Below are positions 16,241 to 25,206 of a DNA stretch of 34,110 bases, in pieces. Made by a program: the position numbers and the translations under genes. Origin of the DNA: Ga0077555 sp031406575. Lineage in GTDB: Bacteria; Pseudomonadota; Alphaproteobacteria; Rhizobiales; Hyphomicrobiaceae. The stretch is from NCBI GenBank assembly GCA_031406575.1, contig JANOHP010000227.1, positions 1 through 34,110 of the forward strand, given 5' to 3'. The first letter of the stretch is position 1, and every line of letters begins with the position of its first letter. Under the pieces are notes generated by a model. It was not told the DNA's origin. It did no database searches and saw only the letters and a list, made by a program, of their open reading frames with translations.

Positions 16241-19200
16241 TCACGCATCGTCCCCCCCGTCGCGGCGAAACAGGCGCTGTTCGACCGAATCGAGCAGAGC
16301 CGCGGGGATCGCCATGATGCGGGGGACTTCCGTCCACAAAAGGGCAGCTTCGACGGGCAGAGCGAATATTCGCGCGACAGCCAGCCGATAGGCCGCGAGT
16401 TGCAGTACATAGGCCTCGGGGACGGCCTCCAGGACCGTTGGGGGCGGCCGATTGGTTTTGTAGTCGACGATCATCACGCGATCGGGGAGCTGCACGAGCC
16501 GGTCGATCTGGCCCGTGAGGCGCAATTGGAGCCCACCACCCCCGGGCGGTGGCGCAATTTCGGCGACGATCGGCACTTCGGCGCGGCTCGCAGCACCAAA
16601 CAGCGCCGCGAACGCGGGGTCCATCAGCACGGCCAGCGTTTCCGCGACGATGCCCGCACGCACGCCCGACGACAGAGCCGCGCCGCGCGCCGCCACGAAG
16701 TGTTGGGCCGCGCGCGGCCACGTGTCGGCATCGAGCGTGGGCAAATGCTGCAACAGGGCATGCGTGATCGTCCCGCGCAGAAAACGGTGCTCACCGGACC
16801 GGCGGACCGGGGAGGGTGCCGAGGGCTCGGCCGTGCCCGCGCGCGGACGATCGATCGGCTCACCGTCGGCATCGGCATCGAGCGGCGCCAGGCGCGAGGG
16901 CGCCAGAGGCACGAGCCGTGTCGGTTCGGCAGGCGCGCGCCTGAAGGCCCAGTCCGGCGGGATTTGCGTATCCTGGGCCACTTCTCCAGCGCTGCGCCGC
17001 ATTTCCAGGTCCGCTGTCTGCGGCGATGCCAGACGACGCACCGCCAAGCCGGCGCCATCGACTGCCGTCGCGAAACGATCGGCCAGCCCCGCCTCGATCA
17101 GCCGGTACCAACAGCCAGGGTCCAATGCATTCTTGCCCTCGAACCCCGCCACATAGAGACGATCACGGGCGCGCGTCATCGCCACGTAGAGCAAGCGCTG
17201 GTGCTCCTGTGCGTCGGCGCGCCGGGCCTCGTCGCGCGCGCACTTAACAGCGTCGAGGTGTTTGGAGCCACGCACCGGCCACACGAACGGCGGCGGCATG
17301 GCATCGAACGGAGCAGCACGCGTCAGGGTCAGCAGGCCGCTATTGCGAGGATTGGCTGGCGCCGAACAGGTATCGGGCAGAAAAACGATCGGCGCTTCGA
17401 GGCCTTTGGCGCCGTGCACCGTCATGACGCGAACTTCGTCACGGCCATGTTCCATGTCGCGCTTGATTTCGCTCTGGGCGCTGGCGATCCAATGGATGAA
17501 CCCCTGCAACGACGGCGCTGCCGTCTCGTCGTAGGTCATGGCGAGGGTCAGAAATTCATCGATAGCGTCGGCCGCTTCCGCGCCCAGACGCGTCAGCAGG
17601 CGATAGCGCATGGCATCGTGATCGAGCACTTCGATGAAGAACTCGTAGGGCGGCACGAGGTCGGCGCGATGACGCCACCGCTTCAACGTTTCCGCAGCGG
17701 GCGCAAAGCGGGGATCGGTATCGGCCGCGCGCAGCAGGGCGGACCACAGTGTGCCGCGACGACCCGGTGCGATCGCCAGCAAATGGTCGTCGTCGAGGCC
17801 GAACAGCGGGCTCTTCAGCACGGTCGCCAGCGCCAAATCGTCTTCCGGCAGCAACAGGAACTGGCCGAGCACGATCAGGTCCTGCACCGCCAATTGATCG
17901 GCGAGGCGAATGCGGTCGGCCCCAGCGACAGGCACACCCCGGGCTTCGAGTGCCGCCACCATGGCATCGGCGAACGGACGCCGCCGGCGCACGAGGATCA
18001 GAATATCGCCGGCGCGAATGGGTCTGTCTTCCGATGCCAGTTTTTCGCCGGTGGCGAGCCATCCGGCAATCGTGTCGCCGATGCGGGCCGCGAGGCGATC
18101 GGCGGCGGGCAGGGCCGGTGTACCGACGTCGTGCGACCAGACATCCGTCGGCGCCGGCGCATCGGGTTTTTCCGTGTCCCAGATCTCGACGAGACCCGCG
18201 ACGCCGGGGCGATTGGACACGTGCACGACGCCCACGGCTGCCCCCGTTGCCGTCACACCGGGCGTGCGCAACGCGTCGGCGAAGACGCCATCGACGGCGT
18301 CCAACACGGCGGTCACCGTGCGAAAAGACAACGTCAAACCGATGGCGCGCCAGGGCTGATTGGCCTCGCGCGCGGCGGCCTGCCATGTCGTGCCCATACG
18401 CGCAAACAGCGCGGGGTCGGCACCCTGGAACGCGTAGATCGATTGCTTGTGATCGCCGACCGCAAACACCGTGCGCGGGGCCAGCGCCCCATCGCGCGTG
18501 CTGGCGCCGGCGAAAAATTCGCGCGCCAGCGCATCGACCAGCGTCCACTGCTCGGGACTCGTATCCTGCGCCTCGTCGACGAGAATGTGATCGAGGCCAC
18601 CGTCGAGTTTGTAGAGCACCCACTCCGTCGCTTCGGTGTGGGCAAGAAGCGTCGATGTGTGGCGGATCAGGTCGTTGAAATCGAGCGCGGCGCGGCTGCG
18701 TTTGAGGGCGCCGTAACGCTGCGCGATGGCATCGGCCAGCGTCGCCAGCGCCACTGTCGCCTCGACGACGACGAGGGCGCAACGTTCGCAGTGCAGGTCG
18801 AAAAACGCCGTCTGCAGGCCCCTCAGGGCCCCGTGCACCGCCGCGTTGGCATCGATGAGCTTCTTGGTCATCAGGCGCGCGCGCGGCTGCTCCTCGAGGG
18901 TGAGGCAGAAGCGCTGCATTGATTCAATGCGACCCGCGAGCGTCGGTGCCGCCACAGCTTCGGCCAACTCGTCAGCCCGCTCTGTGTCGGTTTTCGATCC
19001 TTCCGCGAGGATCACACGCGCCTCGTTCAGAAAGCTCGGTTGAAGTAGTCCATCCATGGCGCGGTCGAGGCTGTCGCGGGTCGCCCCATGGCCGACGCCC
19101 AACGCATCGCGCAGCACGGTCTCGAGTGTCGTCCCATCGACATCTCGATGCCGTGCGGCGAGCACACCGGGGCGGTCGAGCGCCTGTCGCAGCACCGCGT

Positions 19201-19801
19201 CGAAACCTTCTTCGCCGGCATACGGAATCATCTTTCTGTGCGCTTGGGCGAGCACGCCGAGCGGATGGGCGACGGCCTCCATCAACACGCCTTCGGTGGC
19301 TTGCCGGCGCAAGCGGCGCCCCACTTCGTCATCGAGAATGTCGAAGTGGGGCGCCACGCCCGCTTCCAGCGGAAACCGCTGCAGTAGGCGCTCGCAGAAG
19401 GCATGAATGGTCTGCACCTTGAGGCCGCCCGGCGCCTCCATGGCCACAGCGAAAAGATCGCGCGCGCGCGCCAACTCCTCGGCCAGCGCGCGTCGACCCA
19501 ACAGCGTGGCGAGGTCCGCTTCGAGCCGATCGTCGTCGAGCGTGATCCAGCCCGCCAAGCGCTCCAGCACGCGCGTTGCCATTTCGGCCGCGGCGGCCTT
19601 GGTGAAGGTGAGGCACAAAATGCGTTCGGGCGGCGTGCCCGCCAGCAGCAGGCGCAACAGGCGCATGACCAGCACGTGCGTCTTGCCCGCGCCCGCATTG
19701 GCCGACACCCAGGCCGAGCGGCCGGGATCGGCGGCGGCGACTTGATCGGCCGTCGTGCGCGCCAGGGACTCGCTCGCGGAGTGGCGATCGGGGGGGCTCA
19801 T
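16241..19801 (-). CDS. addA: Double-strand break repair helicase-nuclease AddA
   Basis: 1186 residues from ATG 19799-19801. This ATG overlaps the addB stop (ATGA) and has GAGGAGGA about 6 bases upstream. It has a UvrD-like superfamily 1 helicase domain with Walker A ANAGAGKTHVL (Lys40), LTFTKAAAAEM, HILVDEAQDTSPEQW and VMTVHGAKGLEAPIVFLPD. At the C-terminus is a RecB-type nuclease domain with GQIDRL, MIVDYKTNR (Asp1113, Lys1115) and LQLAAYRLA. With AddB it resects double-strand ends for RecA loading. The downstream gap to trxA contains no further gene. Confidence 0.97.
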   Translation of the reverse strand: MSPPDRHSASESLARTTADQVAAADPGRSAWVSANAGAGKTHVLVMRLLRLLLAGTPPERILCLTFTKAAAAEMATRVLERLAGWITLDDDRLEADLATLLGRRALAEELARARDLFAVAMEAPGGLKVQTIHAFCERLLQRFPLEAGVAPHFDILDDEVGRRLRRQATEGVLMEAVAHPLGVLAQAHRKMIPYAGEEGFDAVLRQALDRPGVLAARHRDVDGTTLETVLRDALGVGHGATRDSLDRAMDGLLQPSFLNEARVILAEGSKTDTERADELAEAVAAPTLAGRIESMQRFCLTLEEQPRARLMTKKLIDANAAVHGALRGLQTAFFDLHCERCALVVVEATVALATLADAIAQRYGALKRSRAALDFNDLIRHTSTLLAHTEATEWVLYKLDGGLDHILVDEAQDTSPEQWTLVDALAREFFAGASTRDGALAPRTVFAVGDHKQSIYAFQGADPALFARMGTTWQAAAREANQPWRAIGLTLSFRTVTAVLDAVDGVFADALRTPGVTATGAAVGVVHVSNRPGVAGLVEIWDTEKPDAPAPTDVWSHDVGTPALPAADRLAARIGDTIAGWLATGEKLASEDRPIRAGDILILVRRRRPFADAMVAALEARGVPVAGADRIRLADQLAVQDLIVLGQFLLLPEDDLALATVLKSPLFGLDDDHLLAIAPGRRGTLWSALLRAADTDPRFAPAAETLKRWRHRADLVPPYEFFIEVLDHDAMRYRLLTRLGAEAADAIDEFLTLAMTYDETAAPSLQGFIHWIASAQSEIKRDMEHGRDEVRVMTVHGAKGLEAPIVFLPDTCSAPANPRNSGLLTLTRAAPFDAMPPPFVWPVRGSKHLDAVKCARDEARRADAQEHQRLLYVAMTRARDRLYVAGFEGKNALDPGCWYRLIEAGLADRFATAVDGAGLAVRRLASPQTADLEMRRSAGEVAQDTQIPPDWAFRRAPAEPTRLVPLAPSRLAPLDADADGEPIDRPRAGTAEPSAPSPVRRSGEHRFLRGTITHALLQHLPTLDADTWPRAAQHFVAARGAALSSGVRAGIVAETLAVLMDPAFAALFGAASRAEVPIVAEIAPPPGGGGLQLRLTGQIDRLVQLPDRVMIVDYKTNRPPPTVLEAVPEAYVLQLAAYRLAVARIFALPVEAALLWTEVPRIMAIPAALLDSVEQRLFRRDGGDDA

Positions 19802-22800
19802 GGGGCGTCCTCCTCGTCGCTCGTGTTGCTGCCGAGCCATTCCTGGACGCGCGCCAGATGCGCATAGTCGTCGTAATCGTAGGAAAAGCCCGGTCGCCTC
19901 AGGGCTCGATAGGGCTTGGCTGGATCGTCGTAGGCGGCAATGAGCGCTTCGACACCCGCCAGCACCTGCGCCACCAATGCCGCGATGCCCGCCGCATCGA
20001 GCGCCACATCGGCGACCTCACCGGGGGGCTCGCCGCCACTGGCCCGAATGTAGCGCAATCCCGTCACGGCGGTTTTGCCGAACCCCGTGAACGCGCCCGC
20101 CATCAGCAGCGCCGCCTCAAGCGGCAATTGCGGCGCCAGCCCTTCCTTGACTTTCTTCTGACTCGGTACGGCGCCGGTCTTGTAGTCGGTGATGATGGCG
20201 CCGCTGGCGGTGAGATCGATACGGTCGGCGCGTCCGCGCAACTCGAATGGCCGGCCGGGCGACCCCAGCACATGCCGGCCGACCACTTCTGCAGCGATCT
20301 GCCTGACATTCGTTCGGCGGGCAGGTTCGGTCTCGGCGAACCACAGGGCAAAGCGCTCGAGGCGCGGTAGCCAAAAGGCGGCGACGCGGGGCACGCCGGT
20401 CATCTCGGCGACGACGGCGTTGGCGAACTCCATCAGTTTGGCGGCAACATCATCCGGCAGGTCAATGGGATGGGCGGCCGCGAACTGCGACAGCGCGGCG
20501 TGCAGCATCAGGCCGCGCTCTTGCGGTCCCGGTTCTTGGCCGAGCGGCGGCAATGGCTCCAGACGCAGGATGCGGCGCGCATAGAGCGCATAGGGGTTGG
20601 CGATCCAGGTTTCGATGTCCGACACACTCGCCCGCCGCGGCCGTACTGCAAGGGCGGGGCGTGGTTCGGGCGCCAGCACGCGTGGACGTGTGCCCGCCCG
20701 ATCGCGTGCGGCGGCCCAAGCGAGCCACGGCTGCGACGGCGCGAGCGGGTGGCGCATGTCGAGCGCGCCCAACAGCGCATCGAGGCGCTGGAGCCAGCGT
20801 GACGGCACCGTCGGCGTTCCCGTCACCTTGGCCGCGCGCGTCAGATAGACGGTCGGGGCGCCCAGGAACGTCGTGACATCGTGAGTGGCGCGGCCGATTT
20901 CTTCCTCGGGCAGCGGCAGGCCCAGCGTGCGGCGCATGCCCCGGTTCAGCCATGGCCCCGGATCGGCCGCAGCCGGCCACGTCCCCTCGACCAAGCCGCC
21001 CAGGATCATGATGTCGGGCTGCTGCAACCGCGCTTCGTAAGGCCCCCAGATGAAAATGCGCGGATGCACCGGAATGCGCGTGCGCACCGTCTCCTGTGCC
21101 ACCAGCGCGCGATAGACATCGGCATAGTCGCGTGCCGGTATCGCTATCGGCGGCAGGCGCGCATCGTCCAGGTTGGCGAAGAGAGCAGCAGCCGCTTCGC
21201 CTGCTTCCTCATGCCAGACGGGAGAGGTGGCGCCGGGCTCGGCATCGGCGGGGTGCGCCACGGTTTCGGCCGTCATCGCATGCACGCGCGCGAGCGTGGC
21301 GAGGGGCATGCGCTCGTTGCTGGCGACGAGATCGTGCAGCGGGCCGAAAGCCGCCTGCACGCGCGCAACGAGATCGCGCACGGCACTGAAATCGACCTCG
21401 GGACCTCTCTCGCGGGCGCGGGCCTCGACGGCGGCCTCCACACCTTCGAGGCCTTGGCCCAGATAGGGCCGGCGAAACGCCGCCAGCTCGAGCTGCCGCG
21501 CCGCCCGCCGCACAGCGCCCGCTCCGAGGCCGAGCCGCGTCAGAGGATGCTCGAGCAGTGCCATGAGGGCGGCCGGCGCGAAATTCTGGGCAACCCCCTC
21601 GGCAACGAGATCGAGAAAGGCGCCGGGCATGGTCTTGCGCAGTGGCCGGCCCGCACTGTCGTCGACGCGAATGCCCCAGCTCGACAAGCGAACAGCAACG
21701 CGTCGCGCCAGCACCCGATCCGGTGTCACGAGGGCCGCCGTGCGCCCCGGCGTCTCGGCCGCATGCCGCATGACGAGCGCGATGGCTTCCGCCTCTTCCT
21801 CCGACGACGGCGCGGCGATCAGATTCACGCCGGCCAGGGCATCCGTGAGGCGCGTGCAGTCGACAGTCTGGCGCCAGGTGCGCCACTGGTGCAGCGTTCC
21901 CGTGGGCCGCAGGGCTTGGCCGATCACCTCGTTGCGCATCTCCTGGGCGGGCGTCAACGCCGGCCCGGGAAGGTCTCCCACGTCGGCACGCGTGACGCCG
22001 AGGTTGTCGAGCAGGCGACTGAACCCGTATTGGGGATGTTCGTGGCGCCCCTCGCGGATCACCTCCCAGCTCTCTGCATCGAGATGGCGATCGAGCGCCG
22101 GTAGCACGATGGCGCCCTGCGGATCGGCGAGCACCGCGCGCATCAAGTGCGCCGTTGCCGGCACGGAGCCCGTCACACCCGCGATGATGACGGGAGCCGA
22201 CAAAGGCCGCTCGGCAACGCGGCGGGCCTCGTCGAGAATGAGTGCGTTGCGGCGCTGTGCGGGCGACAGGAGCTGTTGGGAGGCCAGCACCTGCGGCCAA
22301 TGCTGGGTGACGATCTCCAAGAATTCCAGCGTCTGCTGCCAATGCGTCGCGTGCTCCTCCGGCACCAGTGTCGCCAAGCCGTCGAGGGAGACGTTTTCGG
22401 TTTCGATGGCATCCATCAACGTCGCCAGCGTGTCTGCAAGGCCGATCGCCTGGGCGGGCGTTCCAGCACCTGCGACGGGCGCGAGCCCCGCTTCACCCGA
22501 TGCGCCGCGCCGCAGCGCGTGCGACCACGCCATCACCAACTGCGTCAGCACGAGGCGGCGTTCCAGCCCCCCCATGGATTGCGAAACATCGGCAACGCTG
22601 GCTCCGAAAACACCCGCCGAGGCGCGCGCGATCAGGCTCGCATCCTCGTCACTCTCGGCAATGGGACGAATGGCGGGCAGCAACATCGCCGTGCCGCCGC
22701 CGACCTTCAGGAACGCCTCCTGCAGCGCGCGCGCCGCGCGGCGGGTGGGCAGCAAAATGGTGATAGCGGGGAGATCGAGCGGGGAGGGCGGCGCTCCACC

Positions 22801-22902
22801 GATCCGGGGCAGCGCGCCATCGAGGACGGCAGCAGCCAGCGCTTCCAAAAACGGCCGGCCGGGTGGCACGGTGAAAATCGCCCCTGCGCGCGGTACGGTC
22901 AT
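19798..22902 (-). CDS. addB: Double-strand break repair protein AddB
   Basis: 1034 residues, typical for alphaproteobacteria. The start is ATG 22900-22902, which overlaps the stop of the upstream nucleotidyltransferase (ATGA); a longer frame to 23250 runs antisense-like through that gene and is not used. The helicase-like N-terminal half begins IFTVPPGRPFLEALA, without a Walker A lysine, as known for alphaproteobacterial AddB. The C-terminal nuclease has SVSDIETWIANPYALYARRIL and ELRGRADRIDL, with IITDYKTG carrying Asp906 and Lys908. The cysteine that opens the Fe-S cluster in Bacillus AddB is Asn here (IANPY), so no cluster is expected. Partner of AddA. Confidence 0.96.
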   Translation of the reverse strand: MTVPRAGAIFTVPPGRPFLEALAAAVLDGALPRIGGAPPSPLDLPAITILLPTRRAARALQEAFLKVGGGTAMLLPAIRPIAESDEDASLIARASAGVFGASVADVSQSMGGLERRLVLTQLVMAWSHALRRGASGEAGLAPVAGAGTPAQAIGLADTLATLMDAIETENVSLDGLATLVPEEHATHWQQTLEFLEIVTQHWPQVLASQQLLSPAQRRNALILDEARRVAERPLSAPVIIAGVTGSVPATAHLMRAVLADPQGAIVLPALDRHLDAESWEVIREGRHEHPQYGFSRLLDNLGVTRADVGDLPGPALTPAQEMRNEVIGQALRPTGTLHQWRTWRQTVDCTRLTDALAGVNLIAAPSSEEEAEAIALVMRHAAETPGRTAALVTPDRVLARRVAVRLSSWGIRVDDSAGRPLRKTMPGAFLDLVAEGVAQNFAPAALMALLEHPLTRLGLGAGAVRRAARQLELAAFRRPYLGQGLEGVEAAVEARARERGPEVDFSAVRDLVARVQAAFGPLHDLVASNERMPLATLARVHAMTAETVAHPADAEPGATSPVWHEEAGEAAAALFANLDDARLPPIAIPARDYADVYRALVAQETVRTRIPVHPRIFIWGPYEARLQQPDIMILGGLVEGTWPAAADPGPWLNRGMRRTLGLPLPEEEIGRATHDVTTFLGAPTVYLTRAAKVTGTPTVPSRWLQRLDALLGALDMRHPLAPSQPWLAWAAARDRAGTRPRVLAPEPRPALAVRPRRASVSDIETWIANPYALYARRILRLEPLPPLGQEPGPQERGLMLHAALSQFAAAHPIDLPDDVAAKLMEFANAVVAEMTGVPRVAAFWLPRLERFALWFAETEPARRTNVRQIAAEVVGRHVLGSPGRPFELRGRADRIDLTASGAIITDYKTGAVPSQKKVKEGLAPQLPLEAALLMAGAFTGFGKTAVTGLRYIRASGGEPPGEVADVALDAAGIAALVAQVLAGVEALIAAYDDPAKPYRALRRPGFSYDYDDYAHLARVQEWLGSNTSDEEDAP

Positions 22903-23630
22903 CGTGATCCCGCTTCGGCCAAACGCTGTTCGGCCGCCGCGTGTGCGGCGGGATCGCCAACGTGCATCCAGGTGCCGTCGAGCACGACACCGCGCACGCG
23001 CCGCGCCGCCAAGGCCCGGTTCCACAGCACATTGAGTGAGAACGCTCCCTCCGGTGCGCCCTCGAGGAGCCGCGGATGCATCAGCGAAACACCGGCAAAC
23101 ACATATGCGGCGCGCGGGCCTGCAGCGGGCCGCGCTACGTCGCCCGCCACATCGAGATCGAAGTCGCCGCGACCCGAATAGCCCAAGCTTCGATGCGGAT
23201 CGGCCAGCAACATCAGGCAGTCCATGCGGGCCTCGTCCCAGCGCGCGCACAGGCGGTCCAAATTCACCGCGTGCGGCTCGAGCCAGATCGAATCGGAATT
23301 ATGGACGAGAAACGGGGCTTGTCCGAGCAACTCTCGATCAAAAGCCCGTTTGACGCCGCCGCCCGTGTCGAGCAGGGCGTCGCGCTCGTCACTGATGCGG
23401 ATGCGCGGCCGTGTGCGGGTCGCCACATGCGCCTCGAGGCGATCGGCCTCGTGGTGGATATTGATCACCGCCGTGGCGATGCCCGCGTCGACCAGACGAT
23501 CGAGCACATGATCGATCAGCGCGCGGCCCCCCACGCGCACGAGCGGCTTGGGCACCGCCGGGTCGAGCGGGCGCATGCGCGTACCGAGGCCAGCGGCGAG
23601 CACCATCGCCGTGTCGGGTCGAAAGCTCAT
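22899..23630 (-). CDS. murU: MurU-like nucleotidyltransferase (probable MurNAc-1-phosphate uridylyltransferase)
   Basis: 243 residues from ATG 23628-23630. The nucleotide-binding signature AMVLAAGLGTRMRPL lies at the N-terminus, with PKPLVRVGGRALIDH following. VHNSDSIWLEP is the metal-binding region. It is a short sugar-phosphate nucleotidyltransferase without extra domains. The preceding gene ends in an AmgK-like sugar kinase domain, and amgK-murU pairs are known to recycle MurNAc to UDP-MurNAc, bypassing MurA and fosfomycin. That pairing is the main reason for choosing MurU over other sugar nucleotidyltransferases. The start codon is 31 bases after the upstream stop; the end overlaps addB by ATGA. 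Confidence 0.8.
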   Translation of the reverse strand: MSFRPDTAMVLAAGLGTRMRPLDPAVPKPLVRVGGRALIDHVLDRLVDAGIATAVINIHHEADRLEAHVATRTRPRIRISDERDALLDTGGGVKRAFDRELLGQAPFLVHNSDSIWLEPHAVNLDRLCARWDEARMDCLMLLADPHRSLGYSGRGDFDLDVAGDVARPAAGPRAAYVFAGVSLMHPRLLEGAPEGAFSLNVLWNRALAARRVRGVVLDGTWMHVGDPAAHAAAEQRLAEAGSR

Positions 23631-23661
23631 GTCCGCGTCATAGCAAGTCCGGCGCGCTGGG

Positions 23662-25206
23662 TCACGTCGCCAGCGGCGGCCAAGCCCGCTCCTCCGGGGG
23701 GAAGTGGTTATCATACCACGCCCGTAGCGCGGCCAGCTCGGGATGGCCGAGAGTGCGCGCCAGATACTCCCAGGTCCGTGGCATGTGCTGGAGATAGTGC
23801 GGTTTGCCGTCGCGCTTCAGCAGGCGCACCCACAAGCCCACGAGCCGGGTCGTGCGCTGCGCTCCAAAGCAGGCATAGAGCGCCTCGAACCTTTGGCGGT
23901 CGAAATCTGAACTGAAGTCGGCCACGGCCCGACAGTAGCGCTCGAGCCCCTCCCGCTCGAGATCGGCCGAGACGGTGACGCGGGCGTCCTGCAGCAAAGC
24001 CGCCAGATCGTAAGCCCAGGGTTCCGCCAGCGCATCCTGGAAATCAATGAGGCCGACCTTGGCCGGCCCGTCACGATCGGGCAGCCAAAACAGATTGGGC
24101 GAGTGGACATCGCGCAAAAACACGCCCGCCGGCTCGGCCAACATGGTGTCGAAAATGGGCGACCACAGGCCCACGAACTCCGCGCGCACGCTGTCGGGGG
24201 CGGCCTGACCCTTCACAGCCGGCCAATACCAATCGAGAAGCAGTTCGATTTCGATTTCGAGTGCCGCACGATCGAAGCGCGGCAGACGATAGGTCGTGCC
24301 GTCCGGCAGCGGCATCTGCGTCGGCAGCGGTGTCCGGCGCAGCGCCACCAGCGTATCGACGGCGGCGAGCCACATCTGCCGTTGATCGTAGCCCACACTC
24401 GACGCGCGCCCGAATGTGAGATCCCCCAAATCCTCGAGCAGCACGAAACCCGCCTCGAGGTCCTGTGCGAGAATGCGAGGGACGGATAAACCCGACGCCC
24501 CGAGCGCCGTGCCGATGGCGACGAACGGCACGACGGACTCGGCCAAATGTGCAATGCGGCTGTAGGAGAGGCCATTGCGCACCGGCGGCCCGTCCGGCAT
24601 TGTCGGCGCATCCATCACGACCAGAGGCTCGGCCCCACCCGTGAGGCGGGCATAGGCCCGCGCCGAGGCATCGCCTTGTAAATAGGTGAGTTGCACGTTG
24701 TGATCGACACCCAGTGCCGTATCGAGAAAGGCGCGCAACTGGCGCAATCGCTCGAGGCGCGGCGCCCACGTCCCGAAAGCCGTGATCGTGACCGTTCGCA
24801 GATCAGCGCGCGCGCCATCGGCAAACCCGATCTCCAGTCGGTCCAGGCCCAACTCGGGCTCTGCTCGGTCGGGCCATTCCACGAGCACGAGCGCATCTGC
24901 CGCTGCATCGTGAAAGCCGATTTCAGCGAGATCGTCGACACCCGCCAGCCGATAGAGATCGAAGTGGGCGACCGGCAGACGCGGCGTCGTATAGGTTTGC
25001 ACCAAGGGAAACGTCGGGCTCGACACCTCGGCCTGGGGCTCTCCCAGCAGCGTGCGGATCAGCGCGCGCGCGAACGTCGTCTTGCCCGCGCCCAGATCGC
25101 CCCGCAATGCGATGACATCGCCCACGCGCACGCGCAGTGCTATCAACTCAGCCAATCGCGCGACGGCGTCGAGCGCGACGGCGGGCGACGACCAGACCGG
25201 GGTCAT
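23662..25206 (-). CDS. tsaE: Fusion of TsaE (t6A37 tRNA ATPase) and AmgK-like phosphotransferase
   Basis: 514 residues. Residues 1-~150 are TsaE, with Walker A GDLGAGKTT (36-44, Lys42), SSPTFPLVQTY and HFDLYRL at 81-86, ending in LVLVEWPDR; this is the essential ATPase of threonylcarbamoyl-adenosine tRNA modification. Residues ~155-514 are an aminoglycoside-phosphotransferase-fold kinase, with the catalytic loop LRDVHSPNLFW (Asp366, Asn371) and metal site LIDFQDAL (Asp388). These match AmgK, the anomeric MurNAc/GlcNAc kinase of cell-wall recycling. Both halves keep their key residues. Such bifunctional proteins occur in several alphaproteobacteria. The ATG overlaps the divL stop (ATGA), and the MurU gene follows. 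Confidence 0.92.
   Translation of the reverse strand: MTPVWSSPAVALDAVARLAELIALRVRVGDVIALRGDLGAGKTTFARALIRTLLGEPQAEVSSPTFPLVQTYTTPRLPVAHFDLYRLAGVDDLAEIGFHDAAADALVLVEWPDRAEPELGLDRLEIGFADGARADLRTVTITAFGTWAPRLERLRQLRAFLDTALGVDHNVQLTYLQGDASARAYARLTGGAEPLVVMDAPTMPDGPPVRNGLSYSRIAHLAESVVPFVAIGTALGASGLSVPRILAQDLEAGFVLLEDLGDLTFGRASSVGYDQRQMWLAAVDTLVALRRTPLPTQMPLPDGTTYRLPRFDRAALEIEIELLLDWYWPAVKGQAAPDSVRAEFVGLWSPIFDTMLAEPAGVFLRDVHSPNLFWLPDRDGPAKVGLIDFQDALAEPWAYDLAALLQDARVTVSADLEREGLERYCRAVADFSSDFDRQRFEALYACFGAQRTTRLVGLWVRLLKRDGKPHYLQHMPRTWEYLARTLGHPELAALRAWYDNHFPPEERAWPPLAT

Noticed and set aside
16157..18922. A very long plus-strand open frame (over 900 codons) opposite addA
   Set aside because: It is the mirror of AddA, whose helicase and nuclease motifs are unmistakable. 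Long antisense frames are normal at this GC content.
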